From positions 58,419,554 through 58,483,553 of the forward strand of contig OX485803.1 of the NCBI GenBank assembly GCA_950295325.1: DNA of 64,000 nt, in the 5' to 3' direction. Made by a program: the position numbers and the translations under genes. Under the pieces are notes generated by a model. It had not been told where the DNA came from, searched no databases, and was given only the letters and a program-made list of their open reading frames with translations. Below, one piece after another: positions 49,101 through 60,083 of this stretch. Source of the stretch: Polytrichum commune. Taxonomy: Eukaryota; Streptophyta; Polytrichopsida; Polytrichales; Polytrichaceae. Positions within the stretch are counted from its first letter, which is position 1, and each line of letters opens with the position of its first letter.

Positions 49101-49678
49101 CATGTACTTTGCAGCTTGCTAAGATCAGGAGGAGATTTACTTACTTGAGCATCTGGGTCGTTCATAAGGAGAGCTCTGAGCATAGCAGGGAACTCATTAT
49201 CAGTGCACTGCCCAGGAGCAATGTGGTACAACTTGAGCACCCCCATAGCTGCCACCGTCCTCACATACCCATTGTTATCCTTCAACCCCGACCGCAGAGG
49301 GCCTACCAAATACTCCACCAAATTCTTCACTCGTAACGAACACAAGCTTCGCAATGCAAGTCCTCTGATCATCGGATCGTCATCATGACAGTCCTTTTGC
49401 AGAAAGTTTATGGTCAAGAGAGCTAAATCAGGATGTCCACGAGCGTAATTTCCTACATAAAGATAACACATCTTCTTGAGCACAAGATCCGATGTCGCAG
49501 AGCACATCACCATCTCCGAGAACAGAGATGACACATCGATTCCGATGGTCATGTATGATATCACTTTCTTATACAGCTCCCTTTTGATGTCCTCTACTCC
49601 AGGTGCTCTACTTCCAGCTAGTTGCCTCAGCTGGCCCTTTAGCTCTACCAGCTCCCCCTTCCTGTTATCCGCATTCAT
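43200..49678 (-). CDS. AP4B: AP-4 adaptor complex beta subunit (beta-adaptin-like)
   Basis: Eleven exons: 49,678-49,145, 48,319-48,192, 47,998-47,800, 47,637-47,409, 47,184-47,018, 46,072-45,863, 45,685-45,575, 45,098-44,922, 44,637-44,393, 44,117-43,901 and 43,490-43,200. All have GT-AG borders and compatible phases, and sum to 2,508 nt (835 residues), close to the ~840 of the Arabidopsis protein. Exon 1 carries LKGQLRQLAGSRAPGVEDIK, the VISYMTIGIDVSSLFSEMV segment, KKMCYLYVGNYA and DDDPMIRGLALRSLCSLRV, the adaptin trunk. Later exons give YERIKAPLLTLVNSGSAEQ, SYVKKLKLEMLTAVANETN, AVGKIALQQYDVNAIVDRL and PQWSHDCIAVVGSVSSK. A hinge (GPDLSGFETSSF) and the C-terminal ear (HMQAKSVECMASGG, FKFFFYG) follow. 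AP-4 sorts cargo at the trans-Golgi, including vacuolar targeting in plants. The ATG at 49,678 precedes the conserved N-terminus. The 43,490 acceptor is the least certain border. Confidence 0.95.
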
Positions 49679-50330
49679 GGTTGCTAATCTTCACAAGAGA
49701 CTCCTAACCTAATAATCTATCGATGCTCCAAATCAGCCCCAAACCACTGGCTCCAATGCCAATTCTTACCCTAACATGAAAAACTACATGCAAACTACAT
49801 GAAAACTTCCAGAAATAAACCAGAATTCCTCGTTACCACAAGATTGAAAAAATTGCCTTAGCCTCCTCCTTTCCTCACTAGGGTTTGGTTTCGGTCCAAT
49901 GTTGTGCCGAACACCTTCACTTCTCAGACTAAATCCGCAACAATCATACACTCCAAAATTTCTTCCTCACTTGGATATCAAAAAAATTAGCATCCTGATG
50001 TCCTCAGCATGAGCATTCCGCCATCGCCACCGCAAACACTCTTCGCACAGGGTGGAAATCAGAAGATAGCGTGGCGGACACGAATCGGGGCCAAATTTTG
50101 TGCAATTTGTCCCGTTCAATAACGAAATTTTCGCTCGATCAGCAAAGAGCGAAGAGTGACACCGATCTAGCAATGGCGGGTGGAATCGGTTGAGAAGTTT
50201 GGAAGATTTGTTGCAAACATGTGAGAGCAGTAAGAGCGGAGCGAGAAAGTCAGGGGAATGAGTAAGAGAGAGGAGAGAGAGGACGTTCCCAATTGACGTT
50301 CTCCCACGTTTCCTGTGTCTGCTCCCAAGG
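49679..50330 (-). promoter_or_regulatory. 5' leader and proximal promoter of AP-4 beta
   Basis: This segment is less AT-rich than the flanks and shows CpG-containing stretches near 50,000-50,300. Short frames on the minus strand here (about 49,967-50,173) look like leader sequence. I cannot place the transcription start. Confidence 0.35.
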
Positions 50331-51919
50331 AAACTGGCACGTGTTCTGTGTCATCCTATCACCACATGACTGTATGTACACAAGTTGTATGTTATAGACG
50401 TGGCGGTAATAACTGGAATTCAAGACTCAATAGTTGTCCCCCCATTATAAATGTTTATAGCTGAGCCTCGGTCTCAGGAGTATGAAATATTTAACACTTA
50501 GAGTGTGTTAACACCATCACTAGGAAATAGTGATGGTGGGAGTGTGGGTATGAGGAAAATACTAGGTAGAATGTTCAACATTGGTACACTAAGGGTTTTA
50601 GACTACGGTGAAGAAGTGCACCGGTTTAGAATTTTAGGGGATAGAGCAATATGATTGGCTACAAATGGGGTCCTTCATCGGCCATGGTTTACAATATTGT
50701 CAAGACTTCTCCAGTTAAATATTTCATACATGGATGGGAAAATGACATGGTTGCCAACATGGTGATAGTTTTTGTTAGGAGAGTTCTTTGAAGGTCAAGT
50801 TTTTGGACAACCTCAAACCCTTGGACAAGAAACTTGGCCTCCGGAGAAATCCAATTTGAGGCATTTTCTTTTATTATTTTTCCATCTTGTTTGCCATATC
50901 AACCATTGCCTCAAATAACCTTGTTTTGGGTTGAAATTCTTGACCCACTTGTGCATTGCTTCACCGTAGTCTAAACCAACCCTCAAGCACACTATGCATC
51001 GTCAACCCACATTGGTTGTCTTGCAATCATCAAGCAACAACTAGAGAAGGTGTCCTATGATATTTGGTGTTGCATGATAAGTTATGAAAACCACTCCAAT
51101 TAACATGGTTTATGAAATTTAATCCCATAGTAATAACATATGTAGTGTAGTCTACTTGCATTAGGAAATTATGATTGTTATTCAATGTTCGAGACAAATT
51201 AACACTTACAAAGGTTTAATTGCACTTCTCAAGTGCAGGTGATGATGTGTATCCTTCTATCCAATGAAGAATAAACACAAAAGCAAAATTTTGTGGCATG
51301 ACCACTACAATTTCCAGTTGGACCTTTTTGCCACTTTTGTATCCCAAGAAGATCCATTGATAAGATATACCACATATCATGTTTCCATGTAGCAAATATA
51401 TGAAGAATATCTCAAATCTCACACCTTAGTCAACTAACTTGGTAAGGCTATCAAATGCGTAATATTTGTGACAATTTGTGCCTTCATTAGGGTCTATGTA
51501 GTGTACCTTAGTGTACATTTTCACTCTCTCATCCAAAAACAAAAGGGTTATCAAAACTCGTCACAATTCTATTCCATGAAGGCATGATATCATCCATAAA
51601 TTCCACATTTCATCCATGAACACATCGAATATGATTGATAACCAACTTGAGTAGGTGGATGACTTGCCACTCTTGCAACCACTTTCAACTCTCATTGGTC
51701 ACTAGTCCAATAATGATGTTCTTCAATTGAGTATGCTAGGATTATATTAAGCCCTTTGCATGGCCCTTTGCAGCCGTGTCACTGAGGCGTTGTGAATGAG
51801 GCATGTGTGGTTGCGGGTAGGGTGGTCTTCGGGTTGTCGATGCATCAAGCCTCATCCAACGGTGCCACGGAGGGTAACGGAGGGCATGGACCACATACAA
51901 CCTGGCAAGCTAGCAGGCA
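50331..51919. other. intergenic, nothing supported
   Basis: AT-rich DNA between the AP-4 beta promoter and a large inverted repeat. I see no gene, RNA gene or clear repeat in it. Confidence 0.5.
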
Positions 51920-52945
51920 TGCAACACCTCTCTAGGGTGTGCGGATATGGCAATGCAATAGGAGGAAGGCAATCAAAAATCGACTAAGTTACATGAAGGT
52001 TCAAGGATTGCATCAAGCAAGTAGGCACCATACCAACAAAGGGCTTAAATTTCAAACGTGTCTAGAAGTTAATACCAACAATTTCACCAAGTTTTTTTGC
52101 ACTTGAAATCTACAGAAAGAAGAAACTCAATGCACATGGTCGAAATCGTGAACATGGAGAAGGAGGTGTTGCAATATGTGTTCGATGTGGACTAAAAGGG
52201 CTTCATTTTGATGGAAGAGCGACACCGTTTGATGCTCAGCCTGAGTAACAAACACATGACGTTGAAGGATTTAGAGTGTCATTCCCAATTTTTTGTGCGT
52301 GATAAAATAGGGACAAATAAGAAAGTTGTGAGCTTAAACAATTGTGAAGTTTAGGGTTCTGGTCAACAAGCTCTGGCAATTTCATTCATGTAGATCTTCA
52401 TAATTATATAGGGATCATGAGTTTTGGGGAATTTCCCGAAGCATAATGCTTTGTCAGTATGCTTCACTTGCATGGCCTGCAGATGCATTTTATCGAAGTG
52501 AATGTGAAAGCATCCATTCCAGATAATCACATTTGTAGGAATATTGTTGCTATGCTTTTGCACTAAAGAACCATATTATGACTCTCTTATAGGTGAAACC
52601 CTAAACCCATAGCAACAGAAATGGAAATGTGATTATGGTTGCTCTTCCATTAAAATGAGGCCCTAATGGTCCACATTGAACGCATATTGTAACACCTCTT
52701 CTCCATGTTCACTACTTCTACCACCTATATCAAGTTTCTTTGTTCTGTAGATTTAAAGTGTAGAAAACTTGGTGAAATTGTTGGTATTAACCTTCAGAGA
52801 TGTTTCAAATTCAAACCCTTTGTTGGTTTTATTGTCTACTTGCTTGATGCAATTTTTAAATTTTCATGCAACTTAATCGATTCTTGATTGCCTTCCTCCT
52901 TCCGTTGCACTGTCGCAACCGCACACCTGAGAGATGGGTTGGGCA
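51920..52945. mobile_element. large fold-back element, ~300-bp arms
   Basis: The left arm (51,920-52,222) and right arm (52,640-52,945) are reverse complements over about 300 bp. Paired landmarks are GGAAGGCAATCAAAAATCGA with TCGATTCTTGATTGCCTTCC, GCATCAAGCAAGTAG with CTACTTGCTTGATGC, AATACCAACAATTTCACC with GGTGAAATTGTTGGTATT, and GAACATGGAGAAG with CTTCTCCATGTTC. The loop is ~415 bp. No transposase frame is present. Confidence 0.8.
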
Positions 52946-53329
52946 CATGTCCCAAATTTGTTGTCGCACAATTGTGTTTTAGTAGTTGGGGAGGCAAAGC
53001 AACTAGGCAAGCAATTGTATAAAAAAAACTAAAAAGAAGCTACCGCCAAGGCAAGCCACCACGCATGCTGCAAAATGTAGTAAAAAATGCAAACTACGTT
53101 TTACCCAATGCAATAAACACATTGCATTTGTTTTATCCAACACGTACTTATACTTATACCAAAAGTTTTTATTGTTACAGTCCAAGTCTTCAAGGGCCGT
53201 CCGGGTTGTGGAAGTGCAGACCATGTGACCAATCCTAGAGCCGCTGCTTGCCTGCCAGCTTGTCATGTTGTCCATGGCCCCCGCCTTCCGTTGCCACAAC
53301 AACAATGTGGCACCGTTGGATGAGGGGTT

Positions 53330-53825
53330 GATCACACCAGCCACTTCTAACACCATCCGTCGGCATCTCCGGCTGTAGTAGTGTGAAAAGTGGTGGGCCA
53401 ACATCTATTTCTCAACATAATCCCTAAAATTTTCACGACTAGAACCGAACGGAAAGTTTGGTGTGATGGGGGCCTAAGGAACTGATCACATGAATTACTT
53501 ATGACATCATCTGACAACATCTCCAATTGTAATAGTGTGAAAAAGTGTTGGACCAACATTTATTTCTGAACATAATCCCTAGCAATTTCATGGCTGGAAC
53601 CGAACCAAAAGTTTGGTGTGACCGGGACATGAGACATGATGCATCGACTGCCTAGGATCTCTGTGCCAGCGCCTCATGCTCCGATCACACCAAACTTTTT
53701 ATCCAATTCTAACTGTGAAATTGCTGGGAATTATGTTGAGAAATAGATGTTGGCCCACCACTTTTCACACTATTACAGCCGGAAATGCCTACGGATGGTG
53801 CCAGAAGCTGCCGGTGTGATCAGCC
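53330..53825. repeat. inverted repeat with an extra direct copy in the loop
   Basis: The left arm (about 53,330-53,470) and right arm (about 53,680-53,825) are inverted, sharing AGTGTGAAAAGTGGTGGGCC / GGCCCACCACTTTTCACACT and CAACATCTATTTCTC / GAGAAATAGATGTTG. A second direct copy of the left arm, more diverged, lies at about 53,505-53,625, with AATAGTGTGAAAAAGTG and GAACCGAACCAAAAGTTTGG. It has no coding capacity. Confidence 0.8.
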
Positions 53826-54032
53826 GTCAGTGCCGCGGCCTTTGCAGTGCTGCTTCAAATATATCTTTCTTTCGGACACCTACTTGTGTCGCTTGAATCT
53901 TGATGTCTCCAACTTCTCGTTTGGTGCAACAATTTCTCTAATTTGGTACATTCTGCATGCCCTTCTCGCCTAAGAAAACCGTAAGTTTACCACTTTTCTC
54001 GCTTACATCCTTATCATCACCTGCGAAGTAGC

Positions 54033-54560
54033 TCCATCATCTTCGACTCAGCTGCAAGATCCAACAGAGCAACCATGCGAGCTGTGTCTCAATTTTGATG
54101 TAATGTTCTCAGAAATGGAGTGTCTTGTATGTGCACTCGGTTCTGTTACTGAGTTTTCAGAAGAAATTAAAGAAGGTTGAGAGAGCTACACAAGTTGCCC
54201 TTGCAGGATCAGCTTATGAATACATAGTTTCTTGTGAAGGGATACAGATCCTTATTCCGTCTGCATGTCGAATTTTTTTCTTTGGCGTAGTTTGTGCCAT
54301 CATCTTCGGACTCTGCAAGATCTAACAGAGCGACCATGCGAGCTATGTCTCAATTCTGATGTAATGCTCACAGAAATGGAGTGTCTTGTGCACTCAGTTT
54401 TATTATGGAATTTTCAAAAGACATTTAAGAAGATTGAGAGATCTCCAGATTGCCCTTGAAGGAGCAGCTTATAAATACATAGTTTCTTGTGCAGGAATAC
54501 AAACCTTGATTCCCTCTGCATTTCGAATTTGTGTTCTTGGTGTAGTTTGTGCCATCTGAT
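54033..54560 (+). repeat. ~265-bp direct tandem duplication
   Basis: Two adjacent copies (54,033-54,297 and 54,298-54,560) share ATCATCTTCG, CAACAGAGC / TAACAGAGC, ACCATGCGAGCT, AGAAATGGAGTGTCTTGT, AGTTGCCCTTG / ATTGCCCTTG, AATACATAGTTTCTTGTG and GTAGTTTGTGCCATC. Different short frames survive in each copy, so coding function is doubtful. Confidence 0.8.
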
Positions 54561-57289
54561 AGTTTACATCAAGAAAAATATGTAGGGGGGCGGCTTTGCA
54601 TTTTTTTGCCAATAAATCGTTGCGGGAAGAAAAACTCTCCAAAACCATTTCTCTGAGTTCTACTACATGATTCCTATGTTCATCAAGACTGGTGGTGGTT
54701 TGAAAAGACTGTCTTTGTGTTACATTTTTAACATGAGGTGGATTTGCAGCTTCAGCAGTGGGATGCTTGAAGACGAAGGTATCAAATCAGTTCAGAAGCA
54801 CGGTGCAGCGAGGAGTAATGATGATGATGATGATCATCATCATCAGTTAGCATCAGGTTTCTATCTTGGATGCGCATTTCTTTTTTTTCTGACGAATCAA
54901 GGCAAAAAAATATGGCTTTGCCAAGAAAAAAAATCGTAAGCAATTTCTATATATAACGCTCGCAGACACGCAGGGTTTTCAGGGCTGGCTTGACCCATGG
55001 GAGGACGTGGAGTCATGCGACATGGATCCACACCGAACGTGATGTCGATGAGTACGCGGGTAACGGTTTTATTACCAAGCGAGAAGGGCATGCAGAATGC
55101 ACCAAATTTGAAAACGAGTTGCAAAAGGAGGAACTGGTGACCTACGAAGTAAGTAAGTGGACAGTGAAAATAGTGAAGCATGATGGAGGATTGAAGGAGC
55201 AGAGATTGAAGAACGTCACCACTGAAGGTAGCCTTGATAAAACTTTATGAGCGCCTCCCCTAACTCTCAATTGGTAGATGGATTGTAATCATTTCTGTTC
55301 CATGAGGTCATAGCGTCTCGAGCATGCCTTCCGACGATATTCGGCAATAGTCATATGTCTATGTGAACCTGAAATTGATGAGTGATGTAGATCCCGAATT
55401 AGGATCTAGATGTTTGAAAAGAACATTTTATCTAAGGCGCGCTGCAAGAGTATTGAGAGATACTTTAGTGCCGATAAGTTCACCTTCATATTTGACTACA
55501 TGCTGATTTGAGTATCGATACAAAATACATTGCAATCTCACTAACACCTCGATCAGCATACCCTGCAATCATCCTGTTTTTGAAGACCTAAACCTTTTGT
55601 TCCCTAGGGTTGAGATAGCATGTATACTACCAGTTGTAGCAGACATGCTTTAAATTATAGGACTTTATCAGACCATATCATATTGCCGCCATACATCACT
55701 AGAATTTTTTTTGTGCGGCTCCAGGGCTGAAAAAACCTGTGGTGCATCATCACAATTGCAAGATGTCTGAGGGTGTCTTGACGCCTGATCAAGGTAAAAG
55801 GCTTTCCTGACATTGTTTCTGTTAATGTCAGGAGAATTGAGCAAGGGTTTAAGAATACTCATGTTGAGCAAGAGAGTGTGATTAAATGAGTACTTGTAGC
55901 TGCAGTGAGGTTGCTTTGATGTAGGTAGGCGCTGCAACTCTATTTGTGAATGGAAGAAAGTTAAGTGATACCATGAAACTTCACAGGTCTATTCATTCAG
56001 ATGTTGGATGTTATTGACTGGCTGTTTGGTTATAATCGTGTAAAATGTGTCGCTCAGAGAACTTGTGAAACTGATTTGACACAGGAATTAGGATCTGAGA
56101 CCTGCAATTACATGAGAGCCCAATTTGGGAGGACTTGAGGTATTTGTCTTGGTCCTTAGGTATCAGTGTAAGCCATCCGTGCTATTTAGCACTTAATTCT
56201 ATCGTGTTTCTACCTACCTACTGGTCATGGAAAGGCACCTTGACATAATAAATATTGATAAGACATTACCAAAAGCTACTTACCCAGCTCAAGGGCACTT
56301 GCTGTAATGCTCCTGTGGATAACCCCCTGCTCTTGAACAATTTCCCGACTTGCTGACCTATTTTGCAAATTTGAAAAGGTTCAACTTTAAAATCCTAGTC
56401 CCATAGGGATTAGATTAATTTCACTCTGTTACATGTGAGGAGTAGTACCCTGCATCACAAGGAAAACAATAACTGTTTTTCTCCTCCTTCAGGACCCAGG
56501 TGACATTACGTCTTTCTGCTCCGTAATTTTGCACGAGGAAAGCAATAACTGCCTCTCTGTTCCTCCCAATCGATCAGTTCCTTTCCCAACACCATATCGT
56601 GGGCAGCATTTCTAGTGACAGAATTTCGCTTTGTTTTGTAAGGCAGTGAATCATGTGAAGCAACAGATCACCTGGATGCTTCACTTCAAGATGACATGCT
56701 CTTAGAAACCAGGTCCTGATTTGTGCGGCACTAATTAGGGCAAAAGTTTGTTGATCTTGGTATATAGCCATAGGCACTGATCGTGAGGGTGCTTCAGCGA
56801 TTGAACGACCTTCCTAGACGAGAAAGTTTACATGGCTGTCTTTCGTTACTATGCTTCACTATTTGGGAACTTAGGAAGGAGATAGGGTTGAATTTGAGTC
56901 GTTAACATCTGTAAGCTCACAATATAAATCATCTCATGCATGCTAGAGATGTTTGCAGGTGTTCGAGTGCATCCGTACTCCAAGATCAGATGCCTCATTT
57001 CGGAAGAACCTGTCTCAACAGAAACAATTGAAAGAGTTCCTTCTTTCAATGATGGTTGATTGCAAGGAAGCAACAAGAAAATCTAAATAGTGTATTGCAC
57101 AAACATTTCTGGAAAAGATTGAAGCTGATACTGCAAAATTGACATGCATGGCAACAGAAAGCAACACATCTGTGGATGTCTGTATGGCTGCGACTCGCAA
57201 TTTCCAAACCCTTACCACAAAAGTGAACTAAATTGCTCTACTCTGCTCGTGCAATCCACCTGAAAAACAGTGAGTCGTTGGTATCAGCC
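54561..57289. other. intergenic region upstream of the small heat-shock gene
   Basis: No firm gene. A plus-strand frame at 54,990-55,250 lacks an ATG start and cannot be assigned. A single TTCTGGAA (TTCnnGAA, a heat-shock half-site pair) lies at 57,107-57,114, about 180 bp before the candidate ATG. This pattern is expected by chance every few kb, so it is only suggestive. Confidence 0.4.
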
Positions 57290-59739
57290 ATGTTTCGAGT
57301 ATACCAGGTGAAGTTTGCGCAATGCGACCGGCGATACCGAGGCCAAATCGTGTGCGGGCCAAGCGGGGGGCACCATCATCATATGTATGCGAGCATGCCA
57401 TGCAGTCCATGTGCACAGCCAGGAATTTATCCTCAGAACCTCCCGGCCATGCCACCACCGCTGACCCCCATCAACTACCAGAGCTACATTGACACTGCGC
57501 AGCAGTTGGATGCTGTCGCTGTGCGCAAAGCAGTGTCAACTAGGGTTGTTGCAGGAGCAGGAAGCCCCGCCCACGTTCCTCCGAAATCAGAGAGCGATGG
57601 AAATTCCGGTGAAGATAGTAGGGTTGATGATCAGATTTACAGGACCCCCGCAGCAGCGGAAGGGGATCATCAGGATCAGGCTGGGGGATTATTAAGCCGT
57701 GCCGGGCTTGCAGCAGGAGAGTCCAAGAGTGCGAGTGGCAAGGAGACCGACCTCACATGGATTGATTGGGCATGGCCCGGCAGCCACACACCATGCCCAT
57801 TCAATTCCCGTCACCCTGCAGATCAGCTGTCCACCCGCACACATCGCCTTTCGGTAGGTTTACCATGCATGCTTGCTGATATATTCATCAGCCACAAGAG
57901 TGAGTGCATCAGGTGAGAGAATTGCTCCTGCAAACCACAAAGTTCTGGTCCAAGAATTTGTTCATGGTCATGCAGTGATGCCCACAAATGTTGACCAGCT
58001 GTCTGAGAATAACTACTGCGAACTCGTCTTCGAAATAGCACTACCGATTATAAGAAATACATCAGAATTTGATACACCATTTTTTATAATAGGTACGTCC
58101 TTCAGAAGGACATTATGTCTAGCCTATCTGAGTACCTGTGGTGTTACTCATGTGTATGTCAATTTGATGAAGCCATGGTGCGTGGGTGTGTATGTGGAAG
58201 CACAGCTTTTGGCACCCGGTATGTTTCAAAGTTGTCCACAATTGCAAGCATTAGCATTGCGTATTTCCAGCCTCCCATGTTATGCGAAGCTCACCAGCAA
58301 TCTTCGAACCCTTATGAACCGCATCAGGGCAGCTGTCAAAGTACGCCACTTCCATAGCACCTGGTACAATGCTTTAAACACTTCCATCGTGCTTGCAAAA
58401 ATGTTGATGCATGATCTTTAATAAGACACATGATAGGTATGGAGCTTCTTGCTGAGTTACCAATTGCAACACCCTTCACATGCTATCCCCTTGGTAAAGT
58501 GTAAAACTGTGTATGTGCTTGATGCAATGATGATGTAAGGAGGTGGATTGTAGATTGGTTGGTGAAGTTTTTAGTCTGCCTATAACCAATTAACACCACA
58601 TCAGAAATCTACCCATGCTCTTGAAAGCAAATGGCCATTCAAAGCAAAAGATGACACAAAGGATGTATATCCAATGCTTAGCTTGTACTATGCTGTTGTT
58701 CTTTCAGTGTCCACAGATGGTGAGCGTTGCAGTTGATGTGAAGGAGGTCTCTAATGCCTACATCTTTGAAGGTGACATGCCTGGCTTGAAGAATACTGAC
58801 ATCAAGGTACACTTACACAAACGTGTGTCCCTATGTTGCACATTGATGTTGCATAAAAACCGCATGATGGGTTATAATTCAGAGTGAATTTACTACAGGA
58901 TAACCTTTCCTCTAGAGAGAGAGCCTTGGTTTGTTTCACAAGGTGTGATTTATATGCCCTATCAAAAGCAGAAGGTAATGTACACTTGATATTATCATTA
59001 TGATTGTCAGTTCTTGAGGTACAATTTTACCAAACTGCTTGCTTTCTGGTCTTTTAGATGTCCAGCACATTGAGAATACCTGGGCCCAATTTGAGTATCA
59101 AACAAAATCAAAGTGCAGAAATGCTCATAATGGATACTCTGACATGAAAACATTATTTAATTAATTTGAGTATCAAACAAATTAAATGCAGAAATGCACA
59201 CAGACAGGAAATGTACACCCTGACATGAGAACATCGTGTTCCCAGTTGAGCATCAAACAAAATCAAATCGCAGAAATGCACATAGACAAGGAGTGGACAC
59301 CCTGACATAAAAATATCGTTTCCCCAATTTGAGTATTAAACCAAATCAAATTGCAGTAATGCTCAGACAAGAAATGGGCACCCCTGACATGTAAACATTT
59401 TTTGCATGGTTGCGACCTGAAAGAAGACTAAAATAATCTGCCCTTTGGCCATTGCAGGTGCAAGTGGAGAATGACACTCTCTTGAAAATTAGTGGTGAGA
59501 GGAAACCTTATGAGTTTCCAGTGGACCAAGATATTAGAGATGTGCTTGTGGAGCGAATTCCTGGCAAATTCATGCGCAAGTTCAATTTACCTGCAAATGC
59601 AAACCTTGACAATATCACTGCGGCTTGCCAAGATGGTCAACTTACCATCATTGTGCCCAAAAACCCTCCACCTGACATCCACCGGCCCCGCACATTTGCT
59701 GTTCCTGTTAGCTCTGCAAACCTGAAAACTGAACAGTAG
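57290..59739 (+). CDS. small heat-shock protein, HSP20/alpha-crystallin domain, with putative long N-terminal arm
   Basis: The alpha-crystallin domain is split between two firm exons. 58,708-58,806 gives VDVKEVSNAYIFEGDMPGLK; 59,458-59,739 gives VQVENDTLLKISGERKPYEF, GKFMRKFNLPANANLDNI and CQDGQLTIIVPK, then a short PPP-rich tail with FAVPV. The domain reads most like plant cytosolic class II, but the phase-0 intron after NTDIK recalls the intron of class III genes. The usual Tyr-x-Arg-x-Glu-Arg-Arg strand is replaced by VLVERIPGKF. Such proteins are holdase chaperones that bind unfolding proteins. The first exon is uncertain: an open frame from ATG 57,290 to the donor at 57,853 (TCG|GTAGGT) is phase-compatible and would add a 188-residue arm rich in Pro, His, Ser and acidic residues, giving 314 residues, long for the family. 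The gene converges on the hydrolase 345 bp away. Confidence 0.75.
59085..59400 (+). repeat. four-unit ~80-bp tandem repeat in the HSP20 intron
   Basis: Each unit has TTTGAGTATCAAACAAA or a variant, then TGCAGAAATGC, then AGACA(A/G)G, then (C)CCTGACATGA and AACAT. The array fills most of the second intron of the small heat-shock gene and ends ~57 bp before exon 3. Confidence 0.8.
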
Positions 59740-60083
59740 CCAAAAGCATGAAGGGTGGGCAGAGATTTTGGCTGTATGCCTGCTTGAGGTAACAATAATC
59801 AAGGCTTGTATTGATATAAGAAATCTAATCTTTGCAAGAGCAGTGAGGCCGTGAGAACACAAAATGTTGGATTTGGAAATGTGAACTATCACCTGTTCCC
59901 ATTTACATAGACATCTCATTGATGGCTGGATTTAGTCAGAAACCTCTTGGTACATAGGGATACAAAGACAGCTGATCATTGAAACCGCATGCAAAGTGAG
60001 CTCGATATCAGCAACAGCAGCAATTGAATGAATATTTATATATAATAAAGGATTTGAACTGTGAGCATCAATTTGTACAATCT

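Noticed and set aside
54990-55250. Plus-strand frame with a charged, protein-like C-terminal half
   Set aside because: No ATG start and no family match. It could be an isolated exon, but no partner exon with compatible borders was found.
57873-58421. 182-codon plus-strand frame between the two candidate HSP20 exons
   Set aside because: It lies in the probable intron, lacks any domain, and overlaps a competing frame.
58439-58504. ATG GAG CTT... mini-exon as an alternative HSP20 start
   Set aside because: Its only donor (CTTG|GTAAAG) leaves phase 1, which does not fit the phase-0 acceptor at 58,708.
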